A stretch of 64,000 nt of DNA from Palaemon carinicauda (Eukaryota > Arthropoda > Malacostraca > Decapoda > Palaemonidae). Shown here piece by piece: positions 1 to 8,797 of the stretch (positions within the stretch are counted from its first letter, which is position 1; the number at the start of each line of letters is the position of its first letter). The notes beneath the pieces are model-generated. The model ran no database searches. It was not told where the DNA came from and was given only the letters and a program-made list of their open reading frames with translations. The position numbers and the translations under genes are program-made. The stretch spans positions 85,788,942-85,852,941 of the forward strand of contig NC_090751.1 of assembly GCF_036898095.1 (NCBI RefSeq). Direction: 5' to 3'.

Positions 1-74
1 TGCGGGTGTGCCCAACAGCGCCATCTGTCGACCAGATACCCAGTTCTCAATGTAAACAAAGACTCAATTTTCTC
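1..74. repeat. A1 left inverted terminal repeat (inner part)
   Basis: Bases 1-74 pair base for base with the reverse complement of 6,228-6,301. The repeat continues to the left beyond the window. Pairing stops after position 74, where the two arms diverge. Confidence 0.95.
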
Positions 75-122
75 CTCGTCCCACAGCGTCTCTATTGGGG
101 AGGAAGGGAGGGTCGTTTAATT

Positions 123-214
123 TATATATTCACCGGGTAAGTATATTCAAAAATTTATTTTATAATTAAAATATCATTTTTAAATATTTAACTTAGCCGG
201 TGAATATATAGCTG
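123..214. repeat. A1 internal complementary region (circle-junction copy)
   Basis: Positions 170-214 are the near-exact inverted complement of the right end of the element (6,363-6,400). Positions 123-160 should complement the left end outside the window, by analogy with copy A3, where both halves can be checked. In DIRS elements this region templates closure of the single-stranded intermediate into a circle. Confidence 0.85.
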
Positions 215-613
215 ATTCACACCCAGGGTGGTGGGTAGAGACCAGTTAAATATGTTTACATCTTATGAGCTAAGAGTTTTTATTTCATTTTAGAAGTTAT
301 CAAAATAACAAAAACAAAATAAATAGGTACCTGGTAAGGAAGTCGACTTGAACAATTACTCTGCCTTTTAAGTACGTCTTCCTTACGGAGCCTCGCGATC
401 CTCTTAGGATGCTGATCGACCCCTAGGATCTGAAGTATCAAGGGTTGCAACCCATACAACAGGACCTCATCAAACACCTAATCTAGGCGCTCTCAAGAAA
501 TGACTTTGACCACCCGCCAAATCAACCAGGATGCGAAAGGCTTCTTAGCCTTCCGGACAACCCAAAAAACAACAATAAAAACATTTCAAGAGAAAGATTA
601 AAAGGGTATGGAA

Positions 614-3262
614 TTAGGGAATTGTAGTGGTTGAGCCCTCACCCACTACTGCACTCGCTGCTACGAATGGTCCCAGTGTGTAGCAGTCCTCGTAAAGAGA
701 CTGGACATCCTTTAGATAAAAAGACGCAAACACTGACTTGCTTCTCCAATAGGTTGCGTCCATTATACTTCGCAGAGATCTATTTTGCTTAAAGGCCACG
801 GAAGTTGCGACAGCTCTAACTTCGTGTGTCCTCACCTTAAGCAATGCTTGGTCTTCCTCACTCAGATGTGAATGAGCTTCTCGTATTAACAATCTGATAA
901 AGTAGGATAAAGCATTCTTTGACATAGGCAAAGATGGTTTCTTAACTGAACACCATAAAGCTTCAGATTGGCCTCGTAAAGGTTTAGTTCGCTTTAAATA
1001 GAACTTAAGAGCTCTCACAGGGCATAAGACTCTTTCTAGTTCATTGCCTACCATATTCGATAAGCTGGGAATATCGAACGATTTCGGCCAAGGTCGAGAA
1101 GGCAGCTCATTTTTGGCTAGAAAACCAAGTTGTAGCGAACATGTAGCTTTTTCTGACGAAAATCCGATGTTCTTGCTGAAGGCATGAATCTCACTGACTC
1201 TTTTAGCTGTGGCTAAGCATACCAGGAAAAGTGTCTTTAAAGTGAGATCTTTCAGGGAGGCAGATTGTAGCGGCTCAAACCTGTCTGACATGAGGAATCT
1301 TAGTACCATGTCTAAATTCCAACCAGGTGTAACCAAACGACGCTCCTTCGTGGTCTCAAAAGACTTAAGGAGGTCCTGAAGATCTTTATTGTTGGAAAGA
1401 TCTAAGCCTCTATGCCGGAAGACCGATGCCAACATGCTTCTGTAGCCCTTGATAGTGGGAGCTGAAAGGGATCGTCCTTTTCTCAGGTATAAGAGAAAGT
1501 TAGCTATTTGAGCTACAGAGGTACTGGTCGAGGATACAGATACTGACTTGCACCAGTTTCGGAAGACTTCCCACTTCGATTGGTAGACTCTAAGGGTGGA
1601 TGTTCTCCTTGCTCTAGCAATCGCACTGGCTGCCTCCTTCGAAAAGCCTCTAGCTCTCGAGAGTCTTTCGATAGTCTGAAGGCAGTCAGACGAAGAGCGT
1701 GGAGGCTTTGGTGTACCTTCTTGACGTGTGGCTGACGTAGAAGGTCCACCCTTAGAGGAAGACTTCTGGGAACGTCTACTAGCCATCGAAGTACCTCGGT
1801 GAACCATTCTCTCGCGGGCCAGAGGGGAGCAACTAGCGTCAACCTTGTCCCTTCGTGAGAGGCGAACTTCTGTAGTACCTTGTTGACAATCTTGAACGGT
1901 GGGAATGCGTATAGATCTAGATGCGACCAATCTAGGAGAAAGGCATCTATATGTATTGCTGCTGGGTCCGGGACTGGTGAGCAATATATTGGGAGCCTCT
2001 TGGTCATCGAGGTTGCGAAGAGATCTATGGTTGGTTGGCCCCAAGTGGCCCAAAGTCTCTTGCATACATCCTTGTGGAGAGTCCATTCCGTTGGAATTAC
2101 TTGCCCTTTCCGACTGAGACAATCTGCCATGACATTCAAGTTGCCTTGGATGAACCTCGTTACTAGTGATATGTTTTGACCTTTTGACCAGATGAGCAGG
2201 TCCCTTGCGATCTCGTACAACGTCAGTGAGTGGGTCCCTCCTTGCTTGGAGATGTACGCCAAGGCAGTGGTGTTGTCCGAGTTCACTTCCACCACTTTGC
2301 CTCGAAGGAGAGACCTGAAGCTTTTCAAGGCCAGATGTACTGCCAGCAGCTCCTTGCAGTTGATATGCATGATCATTTGACTCGAGTTCCACAGTCCTGA
2401 ACATTCCCGACCGTCTAATGTCGCGCCCCAGCCTACGTCCGATGCGTCCGAGAAGAGAACGTGGTTGGGAGTCTGAACAGCCAGGGGAAGACCCTCTCTT
2501 AGGTTGATACTGTCCTTCCACCAAGTCAGGCAAGACTTCATCTTTTCGGAAATGGGGATCGAGACCGCTTCTAGCGTCTTGTCCTTTTTCCAGTGAAAAG
2601 CTAGATGGTATTGAAGAGGACGGAGGTGTAGTCTTCCTAATGACACAAATTGTTCCAGGGATGATAGCGTCCCTACCAGACTCATCCACTTCCTGACTGA
2701 GCATTGTTCCTTCTTCAGCATGTTCTGGATGCAAAACTGGGCTTGGCTTATTCTGGGGGCCGACGGAAAAGCCCGAAAAGCTAGACTGTGAATCTCCATC
2801 CCTAAATACACAATAGTTTGGGATGGGACCAGTTGTGACTTTTCCATATTGACAAGGAGACCCAATTCCTTGGTCAGATCTAGAGTCCACTTTAGATCCT
2901 TCAGACAGCGACGACTGGAAGAGGCCCTGAGAAGCCAGTCGTCCAAATAGAGGGAGGCTCGGATGTCCGATAAATGAAGGAATTTGGCTACATTCCTCAT
3001 CAGCCTCGTAAACACAAGAGGAGCTGTGCTTAGGCCAAAGCACAGGGCTTGAAACTGGTAGACAACCTTTTCGAAAACGAATCTCAGAAAAGGTTGGGAG
3101 TCCGGGTGGATGGGGACGTGGAAGTAGGCGTCCCTTAGGTCTAAAGAGACCATCCAGTCTTCCCTTCTGACCGCTGCTAAGACTGACTTTGTGGTCTCCA
3201 TGGAGAACGTCTGCTTTGTGACAAAGACATTCAGAGCACTGACGTCTAGCACCGGCCTCCAC
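614..3262 (-). CDS. A1 tyrosine recombinase (integrase) frame
   Basis: Frame of 882 codons whose last third (about residues 560-882) is a tyrosine recombinase, the enzyme that inserts the DIRS circle. Catalytic residues are visible: an Arg in KRVSEIHAF near residue 689, the HEVR box (His and second Arg) near 815-818, a Trp in ATYWRSKS, and the nucleophile Tyr in FASFYL near 848. The first 580 or so codons overlap the RT/RNase H frame and look like a second reading of that DNA, although no stop occurs. The functional start is therefore probably near 1,700-1,750 and the stated start only marks the open frame. Near-identical residues occur in copy A3 (33,472-34,479). Confidence 0.9.
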   Translation of the reverse strand: MEAGARRQCSECLCHKADVLHGDHKVSLSSGQKGRLDGLFRPKGRLLPRPHPPGLPTFSEIRFRKGCLPVSSPVLWPKHSSSCVYEADEECSQIPSFIGHPSLPLFGRLASQGLFQSSLSEGSKVDSRSDQGIGSPCQYGKVTTGPIPNYCVFRDGDSQSSFSGFSVGPQNKPSPVLHPEHAEEGTMLSQEVDESGRDAIIPGTICVIRKTTPPSSSIPSSFSLEKGQDARSGLDPHFRKDEVLPDLVEGQYQPKRGSSPGCSDSQPRSLLGRIGRRLGRDIRRSGMFRTVELESNDHAYQLQGAAGSTSGLEKLQVSPSRQSGGSELGQHHCLGVHLQARRDPLTDVVRDRKGPAHLVKRSKHITSNEVHPRQLECHGRLSQSERASNSNGMDSPQGCMQETLGHLGPTNHRSLRNLDDQEAPNILLTSPGPSSNTYRCLSPRLVASRSIRIPTVQDCQQGTTEVRLSRRDKVDASCSPLARERMVHRGTSMASRRSQKSSSKGGPSTSATRQEGTPKPPRSSSDCLQTIERLSRARGFSKEAASAIARARRTSTLRVYQSKWEVFRNWCKSVSVSSTSTSVAQIANFLLYLRKGRSLSAPTIKGYRSMLASVFRHRGLDLSNNKDLQDLLKSFETTKERRLVTPGWNLDMVLRFLMSDRFEPLQSASLKDLTLKTLFLVCLATAKRVSEIHAFSKNIGFSSEKATCSLQLGFLAKNELPSRPWPKSFDIPSLSNMVGNELERVLCPVRALKFYLKRTKPLRGQSEALWCSVKKPSLPMSKNALSYFIRLLIREAHSHLSEEDQALLKVRTHEVRAVATSVAFKQNRSLRSIMDATYWRSKSVFASFYLKDVQSLYEDCYTLGPFVAASAVVGEGSTTTIP

Positions 3263-3756
3263 CCTCCTGTCTTCTTTGACACCAAGAAGAGGCGGTTGTA
3301 GAATCCCGGAGATTGAAGGTCCGAGACTTTGACCACCGCTCCCTTCTCTAGTAAAAGAGACACTTCCCGTTTCAAGGCTCGTCTCTTGTCGTCCTCTCTG
3401 TACCTGGGAGAGAGATCGATGGGAGACGTTGCTAGAGGGGGTTTCCGTACAAAAGGGATCTTGTACCCCTCTCTGAGCAACTTCACAGATTGTGCATCTG
3501 CGCCTCTCTTCTCCCAGGTCTGCCAGAAGTTCTTGAGTCTGGCTCCCACTGCTGTCTGAAGATGCGGGCAGTCAGACTCTGCCCTTATAGGACTTGAATC
3601 CTTTCTTCTTTCCTCGTTTCCCTTCGGCACGAGCACCTCCTCTGCTGGAGGCTCTGCCACGAAAGGGCGGAATAAAACGGGACGCTGGAGTGTCCATCCT
3701 TGGTCTAGCTGACAAGGTAGGCAAAGGGGGAGCTTTGCGAGCGGAGGACGCAACAA
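1513..3756 (-). CDS. A1 reverse transcriptase / RNase H / methyltransferase-like polyprotein
   Basis: Frame of 747 codons, uninterrupted. RT palm motifs are present: GGWRPVLD near residue 164, DLRDAYFHVPI near 205 (first catalytic Asp) and YLDDWLL near 270 (catalytic Asp pair). RNase H follows with LFSDASD near 435, a Glu in CKELLAVHLA, NSDNTTALAYISKQGG and a C-terminal NVMADCLSR. The region with DLFATS near 577 and YAFPPF near 619 fits the Dam-like methyltransferase domain characteristic of DIRS polyproteins; that label is inferred from position and family knowledge. It overlaps gag (3,572-5,392) at its start and the recombinase at its end. The true start is uncertain because the first 60 residues overlap gag. 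Confidence 0.92.
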   Translation of the reverse strand: MLRPPLAKLPLCLPCQLDQGWTLQRPVLFRPFVAEPPAEEVLVPKGNEERRKDSSPIRAESDCPHLQTAVGARLKNFWQTWEKRGADAQSVKLLREGYKIPFVRKPPLATSPIDLSPRYREDDKRRALKREVSLLLEKGAVVKVSDLQSPGFYNRLFLVSKKTGGWRPVLDVSALNVFVTKQTFSMETTKSVLAAVRREDWMVSLDLRDAYFHVPIHPDSQPFLRFVFEKVVYQFQALCFGLSTAPLVFTRLMRNVAKFLHLSDIRASLYLDDWLLRASSSRRCLKDLKWTLDLTKELGLLVNMEKSQLVPSQTIVYLGMEIHSLAFRAFPSAPRISQAQFCIQNMLKKEQCSVRKWMSLVGTLSSLEQFVSLGRLHLRPLQYHLAFHWKKDKTLEAVSIPISEKMKSCLTWWKDSINLREGLPLAVQTPNHVLFSDASDVGWGATLDGRECSGLWNSSQMIMHINCKELLAVHLALKSFRSLLRGKVVEVNSDNTTALAYISKQGGTHSLTLYEIARDLLIWSKGQNISLVTRFIQGNLNVMADCLSRKGQVIPTEWTLHKDVCKRLWATWGQPTIDLFATSMTKRLPIYCSPVPDPAAIHIDAFLLDWSHLDLYAFPPFKIVNKVLQKFASHEGTRLTLVAPLWPAREWFTEVLRWLVDVPRSLPLRVDLLRQPHVKKVHQSLHALRLTAFRLSKDSRELEAFRRRQPVRLLEQGEHPPLESTNRSGKSSETGASQYLYPRPVPL

Positions 3757-5392
3757 GATCGTGAGTGTCCTTCTGCACCAATGAAGCGGCTATTTCCTTA
3801 ATCAGGGCTTCTGGAAAAAGGCACTTGGAAAGAGGAGCAAAGAGAAGCTCAGATCTCTGGCACGGTGTAACTCCAGCTGAAAGGAATGAGCAGAGGTTTT
3901 CTCGCTTTTTAAGGACTCCGGACACAAATGATGCAGCAAGCTCATTAGACCCATCACGTACGGCCCTGTCCATGCAGGACATAATGAGCAAGGAAGTCTC
4001 TTTCTCTGTCGGAGAGATCTTTCTGCTTAGGGCTCCTAGACACCAGTCTAAGAAGTTAAAAACTTCGAAGGCCCTAAAAATACCTTTCAAAAGGTGGTCC
4101 AGGTCCGAAGATGACCAACATATCTTTGAGCGTCTCATGGCAAGGCGGCGGGGAGAGTCTACAAGACTTGAGAAGTTGCCCTGGGCAGAGGCAGGAACTC
4201 CCAAGCCGAGAACTTCTCCCGTGGCATACCAGACGCTCGATCTAGAAGAGAGTCTAGCAGGGGGAAACGCAAAGGCTGTCTTCCCTAAACTCTTCTTGGA
4301 CTGCAACCATTCTCCTATCACCCGCAAAGCTCTCTGGGACGAGCGTGCGAGGACGAGTCTAGTAAAGGCAGGAGTGGTAGACGGCATGCCTAACACAAAC
4401 TCTGACGGCGGAGAACAAGGAGCCACAGAAACAAACTGGTCCGGAAACAGCTCTTTGAAAATGGCCAAAACTTTTCTAAAGTCCAAAGAGGGTTGAGTAG
4501 ACTCAGACTCGTCCAAATCTGATTGTGGTTCATCTATGTGTGCAGCAACATCATCATCAGAAAGTTCCTCATCCGACAACTGATGAGGAAACAGCAACGG
4601 AGTGGGTAACGGCTGGTTCGCTGAGTCCGGTCGCACTGGTGCATGCGTGACTGAGCCGGACGCAACGTCATGGAACTGCTGCCCAGTCTGTGAGCTGGCA
4701 ACAACCATGGCAGCGCGGGGACGCACAGCGTCTACTCCAGACTGTCTGGACTGATGTGGGTGCGCAGTGGAAACCACACTGGGTTGCGGAGGTTGACGCA
4801 CCGCGTCAAAACAAAGCAACTCTGACGGTTGTTGAACCTCCAGAACGTCAACGGCAACCTCCGTGCGTCGCTTAACGTCAACATGCGGCTGGTAGATCAC
4901 ACTGGAACGCATGGGTGGAGGAACTCTCTCAACTGGTGTGCGTGAGAAGGTTACCTCAGCGTCCACAGGACGCACAACCGATCGTGTGGAAGGTTGTAGG
5001 CTAGGTACTGCACTAGCTGGTGCGGCAGCAACCTTCTCCGCACGAAAGTCCTGCATTAGAGACGTCAGTTTAGACTGCATGTCTTGCAGTAGAGACCACT
5101 TAGGGTCTACGGGAGCAGGTGCGGCGACAGACGGTGTTACTGTCTGAAGCGGTACCGCTTTGCCTCTCTTAGGCGGTGAGCAGTCATCGGATGACGGCAA
5201 CGAGTCCGAACTGACCCAGTGGCTACAACCGGGCCGTTGGACTTGTGCTGAAGGGACCGATTTGCGTTTTAACGGTCGCGAGGCCTTGGTCCAAGGTTTC
5301 TTGCGAGAAACACCTTCAGAAGACGAGGTATAAATGGGCTCTCTCGTCTTAGTTAGGTAGGAGCGATCTTGGGTAGATACGCCCGATACCAC
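3572..5392 (-). CDS. A1 gag, main (C-terminal) part
   Basis: Frame of 606 codons encoding the DIRS structural protein. The first half is Pro/Ser/Thr-rich and low complexity. The second half holds a helical, capsid-like region with FNFLDWCLGALSRK (about residue 450), matched by TSWLDFWLGSLG in B1 and SFLDWTTEVL in C. The C-terminus is basic and RGG-rich (RGRASSRGGARAEG), suited to nucleic-acid binding. The upstream gag segment (5,353-6,021) is in another frame with a 40-nt overlap. Comparison with copy A3 indicates that one C is missing from a C-run near 5,390-5,396, so the two parts were one protein. No ATG is needed at 5,392, where the codon is GTG. Confidence 0.8.
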   Translation of the reverse strand: MVSGVSTQDRSYLTKTREPIYTSSSEGVSRKKPWTKASRPLKRKSVPSAQVQRPGCSHWVSSDSLPSSDDCSPPKRGKAVPLQTVTPSVAAPAPVDPKWSLLQDMQSKLTSLMQDFRAEKVAAAPASAVPSLQPSTRSVVRPVDAEVTFSRTPVERVPPPMRSSVIYQPHVDVKRRTEVAVDVLEVQQPSELLCFDAVRQPPQPSVVSTAHPHQSRQSGVDAVRPRAAMVVASSQTGQQFHDVASGSVTHAPVRPDSANQPLPTPLLFPHQLSDEELSDDDVAAHIDEPQSDLDESESTQPSLDFRKVLAIFKELFPDQFVSVAPCSPPSEFVLGMPSTTPAFTRLVLARSSQRALRVIGEWLQSKKSLGKTAFAFPPARLSSRSSVWYATGEVLGLGVPASAQGNFSSLVDSPRRLAMRRSKICWSSSDLDHLLKGIFRAFEVFNFLDWCLGALSRKISPTEKETSLLIMSCMDRAVRDGSNELAASFVSGVLKKRENLCSFLSAGVTPCQRSELLFAPLSKCLFPEALIKEIAASLVQKDTHDLVASSARKAPPLPTLSARPRMDTPASRFIPPFRGRASSRGGARAEGKRGKKKGFKSYKGRV

Positions 5393-6021
5393 GGAGGGAA
5401 CGTCTGTTCGCTGATTACAGTAAAGCCTTTCGAACCCATGTGTCGTACGACATTGCTTCTCCCCTGGACTTGGGAGCTTGCAAGAGGTCCCGGACTAGGA
5501 GGACGACAGGCACGAACAGACGAACCCTCAAGCGCAACACTATCCACAACACTATCACTCGGCACTTTAGCACTTCCCACTGCACTTTTGCACTTAAGCT
5601 CCTTCACATCCGCCATGAGCTGATTACGGTCACTAGCAAGGGACTCAACTCTCTCACCCAGAGCCTGGATGGCACGCATCATATCAGCCATCGATGGTTC
5701 CTGAGTGCCAGGAGGGGGGTTAGGAGCAACCACTACAGGGGAAGGAATAGGTTGTGGGGCATGAGGAGAGGATATATCAATAGAACGAGAAGAACTTCTC
5801 CTAACTCTATCTCTCTCTAGCCTACGTGTATACTTTTGAAATTCGATAAAATCGAATTCCGAAAGGCCAATGCACTCCTCACACCGATCTTCCAATTGAC
5901 AGGTTTTATCCCGACAATTGGAACAAACAGTGTGAGGGTCGATAGAAGCCTTCGGAAGACGCCTTGAACAGTCCCTAGCATTGCACTTCCTAAATTTGGG
6001 GACTTGTGAAGGGTCAGCCAT
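5353..6021 (-). CDS. A1 gag, N-terminal Cys-rich segment
   Basis: Begins with ATG at 6,021 (MADPS, also seen at the equivalent place in A3) and runs 222 codons. Residues 13-52 carry paired cysteines in the order KC..DC, DPHTVCSNCR, TCQLEDRCEEC, which looks like a zinc-binding fold. B1 and C have the same signature. After it comes a Ser/Arg- and Pro-rich stretch and a short heptad-like segment (ALGERVESLASDRNQL) that may form a coiled coil. It ends where the reading frame is lost before the main gag frame. This is probably the N-terminus of one gag protein broken by a single-base deletion. Confidence 0.75.
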   Translation of the reverse strand: MADPSQVPKFRKCNARDCSRRLPKASIDPHTVCSNCRDKTCQLEDRCEECIGLSEFDFIEFQKYTRRLERDRVRRSSSRSIDISSPHAPQPIPSPVVVAPNPPPGTQEPSMADMMRAIQALGERVESLASDRNQLMADVKELKCKSAVGSAKVPSDSVVDSVALEGSSVRACRPPSPGPLASSQVQGRSNVVRHMGSKGFTVISEQTFPPWYRAYLPKIAPT

Positions 6022-6227
6022 TTTGAATTGGTCAAGGGAAATTCCAAAAAACTATCAAAAAGTCATCAACAAAGAATCCGTTATCAAAAAGAGTTCAAGG
6101 ATTTGTGTGAAGAGAAACCCTGCACAGCGAAAGCTCAAAACTAGAATAAAGTACTTCACCAATTAGATGTGAAAAACTCCAGTTTAGCAACAGCGAGTAA
6201 AGTACGTCTTGTCGACACCTCGACAGA

Positions 6228-6400
6228 GAGAAAATTGAGTCTTTGTTTACATTGAGAACTGGGTATCTGGTCGACAGATGGCGCTGTTGGGCACACCCGC
6301 AACCTGTGTAGCGATCGCTGGCGAGTTTTTACCGTAGAGTTGTCTGTCGAGCAACAGAGTTGCAGCTATATAATCACCGGCTAAGTTAAATATTGAAAAA
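6228..6400. repeat. A1 right inverted terminal repeat and outer end
   Basis: 6,228-6,301 is the inverted partner of 1-74. 6,302 to about 6,400 is the outer part, whose left-hand partner lies outside the window. Its last 35 or so bases (6,363-6,400) recur, inverted, at 170-214 as one half of the internal complementary region, which fixes the outer end of the element near 6,400. Confidence 0.85.
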
Positions 6401-8442
6401 TATAATTTTTCTAAAATCTTTTGTAATACTTAATGCTGCGTACGATATTTTCAAATCAAAATATAATTTTGATACTTGCATAGTAATTACATAGCTATAC
6501 AGTCTTTATAACAACTGAGGTTTGGAGTTGGCAAGTGAAAATGAAAATAAGAAAAATCCCTAAACAAGACTGCAGCCCCAAGCATAATCATCCACATAGG
6601 TAAACAGGGTAGGCCATATGTAGCCTACTATCTTTCTCAATGTCATGGGGGGGGGGGGTTAGAACTACGTGACCATTGTGTAATTCGTTTTTTGTGGCCA
6701 AATATCATTTCTTTACATTCTTACCAAAAAGTTACATAGCTGAATCCCAAACTTAAATGGAGGCGAGTCGAGTTAACCCAAGTAAGTATGCAATACAATA
6801 ACTATTCTTTTAGCCTGTATATGTGCCAAAAGGATTTCACCAGACAAATAGCTCAAATATGAACTCTTGCTGTTTAAGACATCACTGATTGCGAGTGCAG
6901 GATCACTTTACAGTTTGATCATAGAACCTTATTCAGGAAATGTGACCTAGTGCTAGAGATAATTCGACCAATAGTGCACAAGACCGTTAGCTACAAACTT
7001 ATGTCATAAATGTAACCTCCTACACACATATACCTCCATACTTCCTTTAAAACAGCAATCATAATCAATTTAACAGCATAGTATAGAAAAGGAAGCTTAA
7101 GGGTTTTACAGTTTCCGTGCCATGAAGCACCCTACTGCAATCAGAGGACCTGAAGTACAACAATGATTAGATGTCACTGCTACACTTTTCCAGTAGTGGT
7201 GGGTAAAACTTACGCTGTCATATCACATTTAAAAAGATCTAAGTTTTTTTATGTTAGAATTACTTCTAATGTTTTCATTTTTTTTGAAGTACTGTCTGTT
7301 GTTGTATTTACTTTTTGTGAAAAAACTACAGAATTGCCTAACTTATTTATATGCCATGCTAATATAAAACCAACTGGGACTTGGTATGCATTATTCACTT
7401 CTACATTTTTTGTAATGGGAAATAATAATTCAGTATTGAAACGAATCTGTATTCAACCATGTTTTTAGAGTGAATTATGGTCGAATACCAAAGTGTTTCT
7501 ATACAGTATACAGAAAATTTATTAAGCTCTAAAAGGGAACTTGTTTATATAACAAGTTCTACAATTCTATTCATCTCAATTTGTTTACAAGTCTCATAAA
7601 TCATATGCTGTCATAATCAGTGCAACAAAATTCCACATGCATCAACTTCGTGCTTTTCAGCTATTATGTAAATTTTTTTATTTACCATATGATTTTCATA
7701 ATTTATTTACATTAGTAAAGTACCTTTTTGCCCTTCAAGGGTTACTGTCAATTTTCTTTAGTTAGAAACAGGTTGGGCAGCAAGAAGATGGAAGAAAGGA
7801 AGTTGGAAAAGAGGTAGAGTAGAAGTCTACGAATCAAGTGTAGCTAGGGGCTGAAGGAACCTTGCAAAAATCCCTAAGTAATGCCTACACTGCACCGCGT
7901 GAGGTGTATTGATGGCACTAACACCAGGCCATCTGATTTTGGTGTTCATTTAGCAATTATGGTTCAGTTAGTTGCAAATGCAACAGGAGTAACCATGAAA
8001 AGCTATGGAAACTACACTTGCAAGCTGCTTGCCATACTTTCTAGTTTTGCTTCTGCTTCATCCCATCTAAATGCCAGTCATTGTTAACTTTAACATCGCT
8101 ACACTTATTCTAGAAGACAGTGGTCACCCTTTTGAAAGGGGTAGGTATATTCAACAGAGTAGTCTTTATTTCTTAGAGAATAATATTAAGTAGTAGTCCT
8201 CTGCTAACAGTCTTATCTTCCTGCTGTGGGAACTTGTCTTCACTGGTAATTCACAGGTTCACATTGGTTATAAGCTTCACTTCATGGAGACAACCGCCTT
8301 CCTTATCTCTACATATTGTGAACTTCAAAAGGCAGCCACACAACCCACATAAATTCAAGGTTTTAGATACACAGGTTCCACTGATAAGTGAAAAGCTAAT
8401 GATTGAGGTGATGGCATATAGATCATTGGGTTTCTGGTCCCA
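6401..8442. other. Host DNA between A1 and B1, no gene recognised
   Basis: AT-rich DNA without a credible coding exon. It was searched on the minus strand for the missing last exon of TfIIA-L (a KWKF...GDAEW-type ending) and nothing was found. It holds an eleven-base G run near 6,648-6,658 and an old dispersed repeat at 7,765-7,925. If the final TfIIA-L exon lies left of the window, this is part of its last intron. Open frames at 7,163-7,468 and 7,881-8,087 show no recognisable domain. Confidence 0.6.
7765..7925 (+). repeat. Old dispersed repeat (copy 1)
   Basis: This stretch aligns imperfectly with 25,570-25,785: both contain a GGCAGCAAGA..GAAAGAA block, then a TAGTAGAAG-like block, then CTAAAGGCTG/CTAGGGGCTGAAGGA, ending near GAGTAATG/AAGTAATG. 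I recall related sequence as a common decapod interspersed repeat, but cannot confirm it here. It is non-coding. Confidence 0.5.
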
Positions 8443-8447
8443 AAATG

Positions 8448-8468
8448 ACAAATTCGAAGATAATTTGT
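8448..8468. promoter_or_regulatory. B1 candidate recombinase core site
   Basis: ACAAATT and AATTTGT form perfect 7-bp inverted arms around a 7-nt spacer (CGAAGAT). The same arms with different spacers occur at the left tips of B2, B3 and a small fragment at 50,669-50,720. The layout resembles the core sites of tyrosine recombinases; function is inferred. Confidence 0.45.
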
Positions 8469-8493
8469 ATTTTTCCTAACCATACAAACCTTA

Positions 8494-8650
8494 GCTATTT
8501 ACAAAGGGTTTACTTTTAGCGCAGCTGAAATGACGAGCCAATAGTTTTTAACGAGGGTTAATTACCCCCGCGTTAGTTAGCGGGGGGTGGGGAAGGGTAG
8601 CTTGCTACCCCTCCCCCCTCCACACACCGGTGACTTGCTTCACTTCACTT
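8494..8650. repeat. B1 left inverted terminal repeat
   Basis: 157 bp matching the reverse complement of 16,349-16,505 with a single T/C difference, inside the GC-rich block near 8,575. Contains two potential hairpins: GGGTAGCTTGCTACCC at 8,596-8,611 and a CCCCGC/GCGGGG stem just before it. A unique outer tip of 51 bp (8,443-8,493) precedes the repeat. Confidence 0.95.
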
Positions 8651-8696
8651 AGAGGTAGGACTTGACTTGGGGGTCAGGGATGGCGGGCACATATGT

Positions 8697-8797
8697 GTAA
8701 ATAGCTAAGGTTTGTATGGTTAGGAAAAATACAAATTATCTTCGAATTTGTCATTTGTTCCGTAACCGAAATACAAACCACGCTATTTACAAAGGGT
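8697..8797. repeat. B1 internal complementary region (circle-junction copy)
   Basis: About 101 bp equal to the reverse complement of 16,490-16,533 followed directly by 8,443-8,500, sharing AAA at the join (GGAACAAATGACAAATTC). This is the signature of a DIRS circle closed head to tail. It lies just 3' of the recombinase gene, as expected for the order. Confidence 0.93.

Larger units (their letters stand above)
1..6400 (-). mobile_element. DIRS retrotransposon A1 (family A), left tip cut by window edge
   Basis: A tyrosine-recombinase (DIRS-order) retrotransposon read on the minus strand. Bases 1-74 are the exact inverted complement of 6,228-6,301, so the window opens inside the left inverted terminal repeat; the missing outer part should match 6,302 to about 6,400. 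An internal complementary region lies at about 123-214. Gene order on the minus strand is gag (6,021-3,572), RT/RNase H (3,756-1,513) and tyrosine recombinase (3,262-614), as in known DIRS elements. RT and recombinase frames are open throughout; gag carries one apparent 1-nt frameshift. It could still be transcribed and possibly active. No target-site duplication is expected for this order and none is visible. Confidence 0.93.

Noticed and set aside
7163..7468. 101-codon plus-strand open frame
   Set aside because: No domain, AT-rich composition typical of the surrounding non-coding DNA, no splice or start context.
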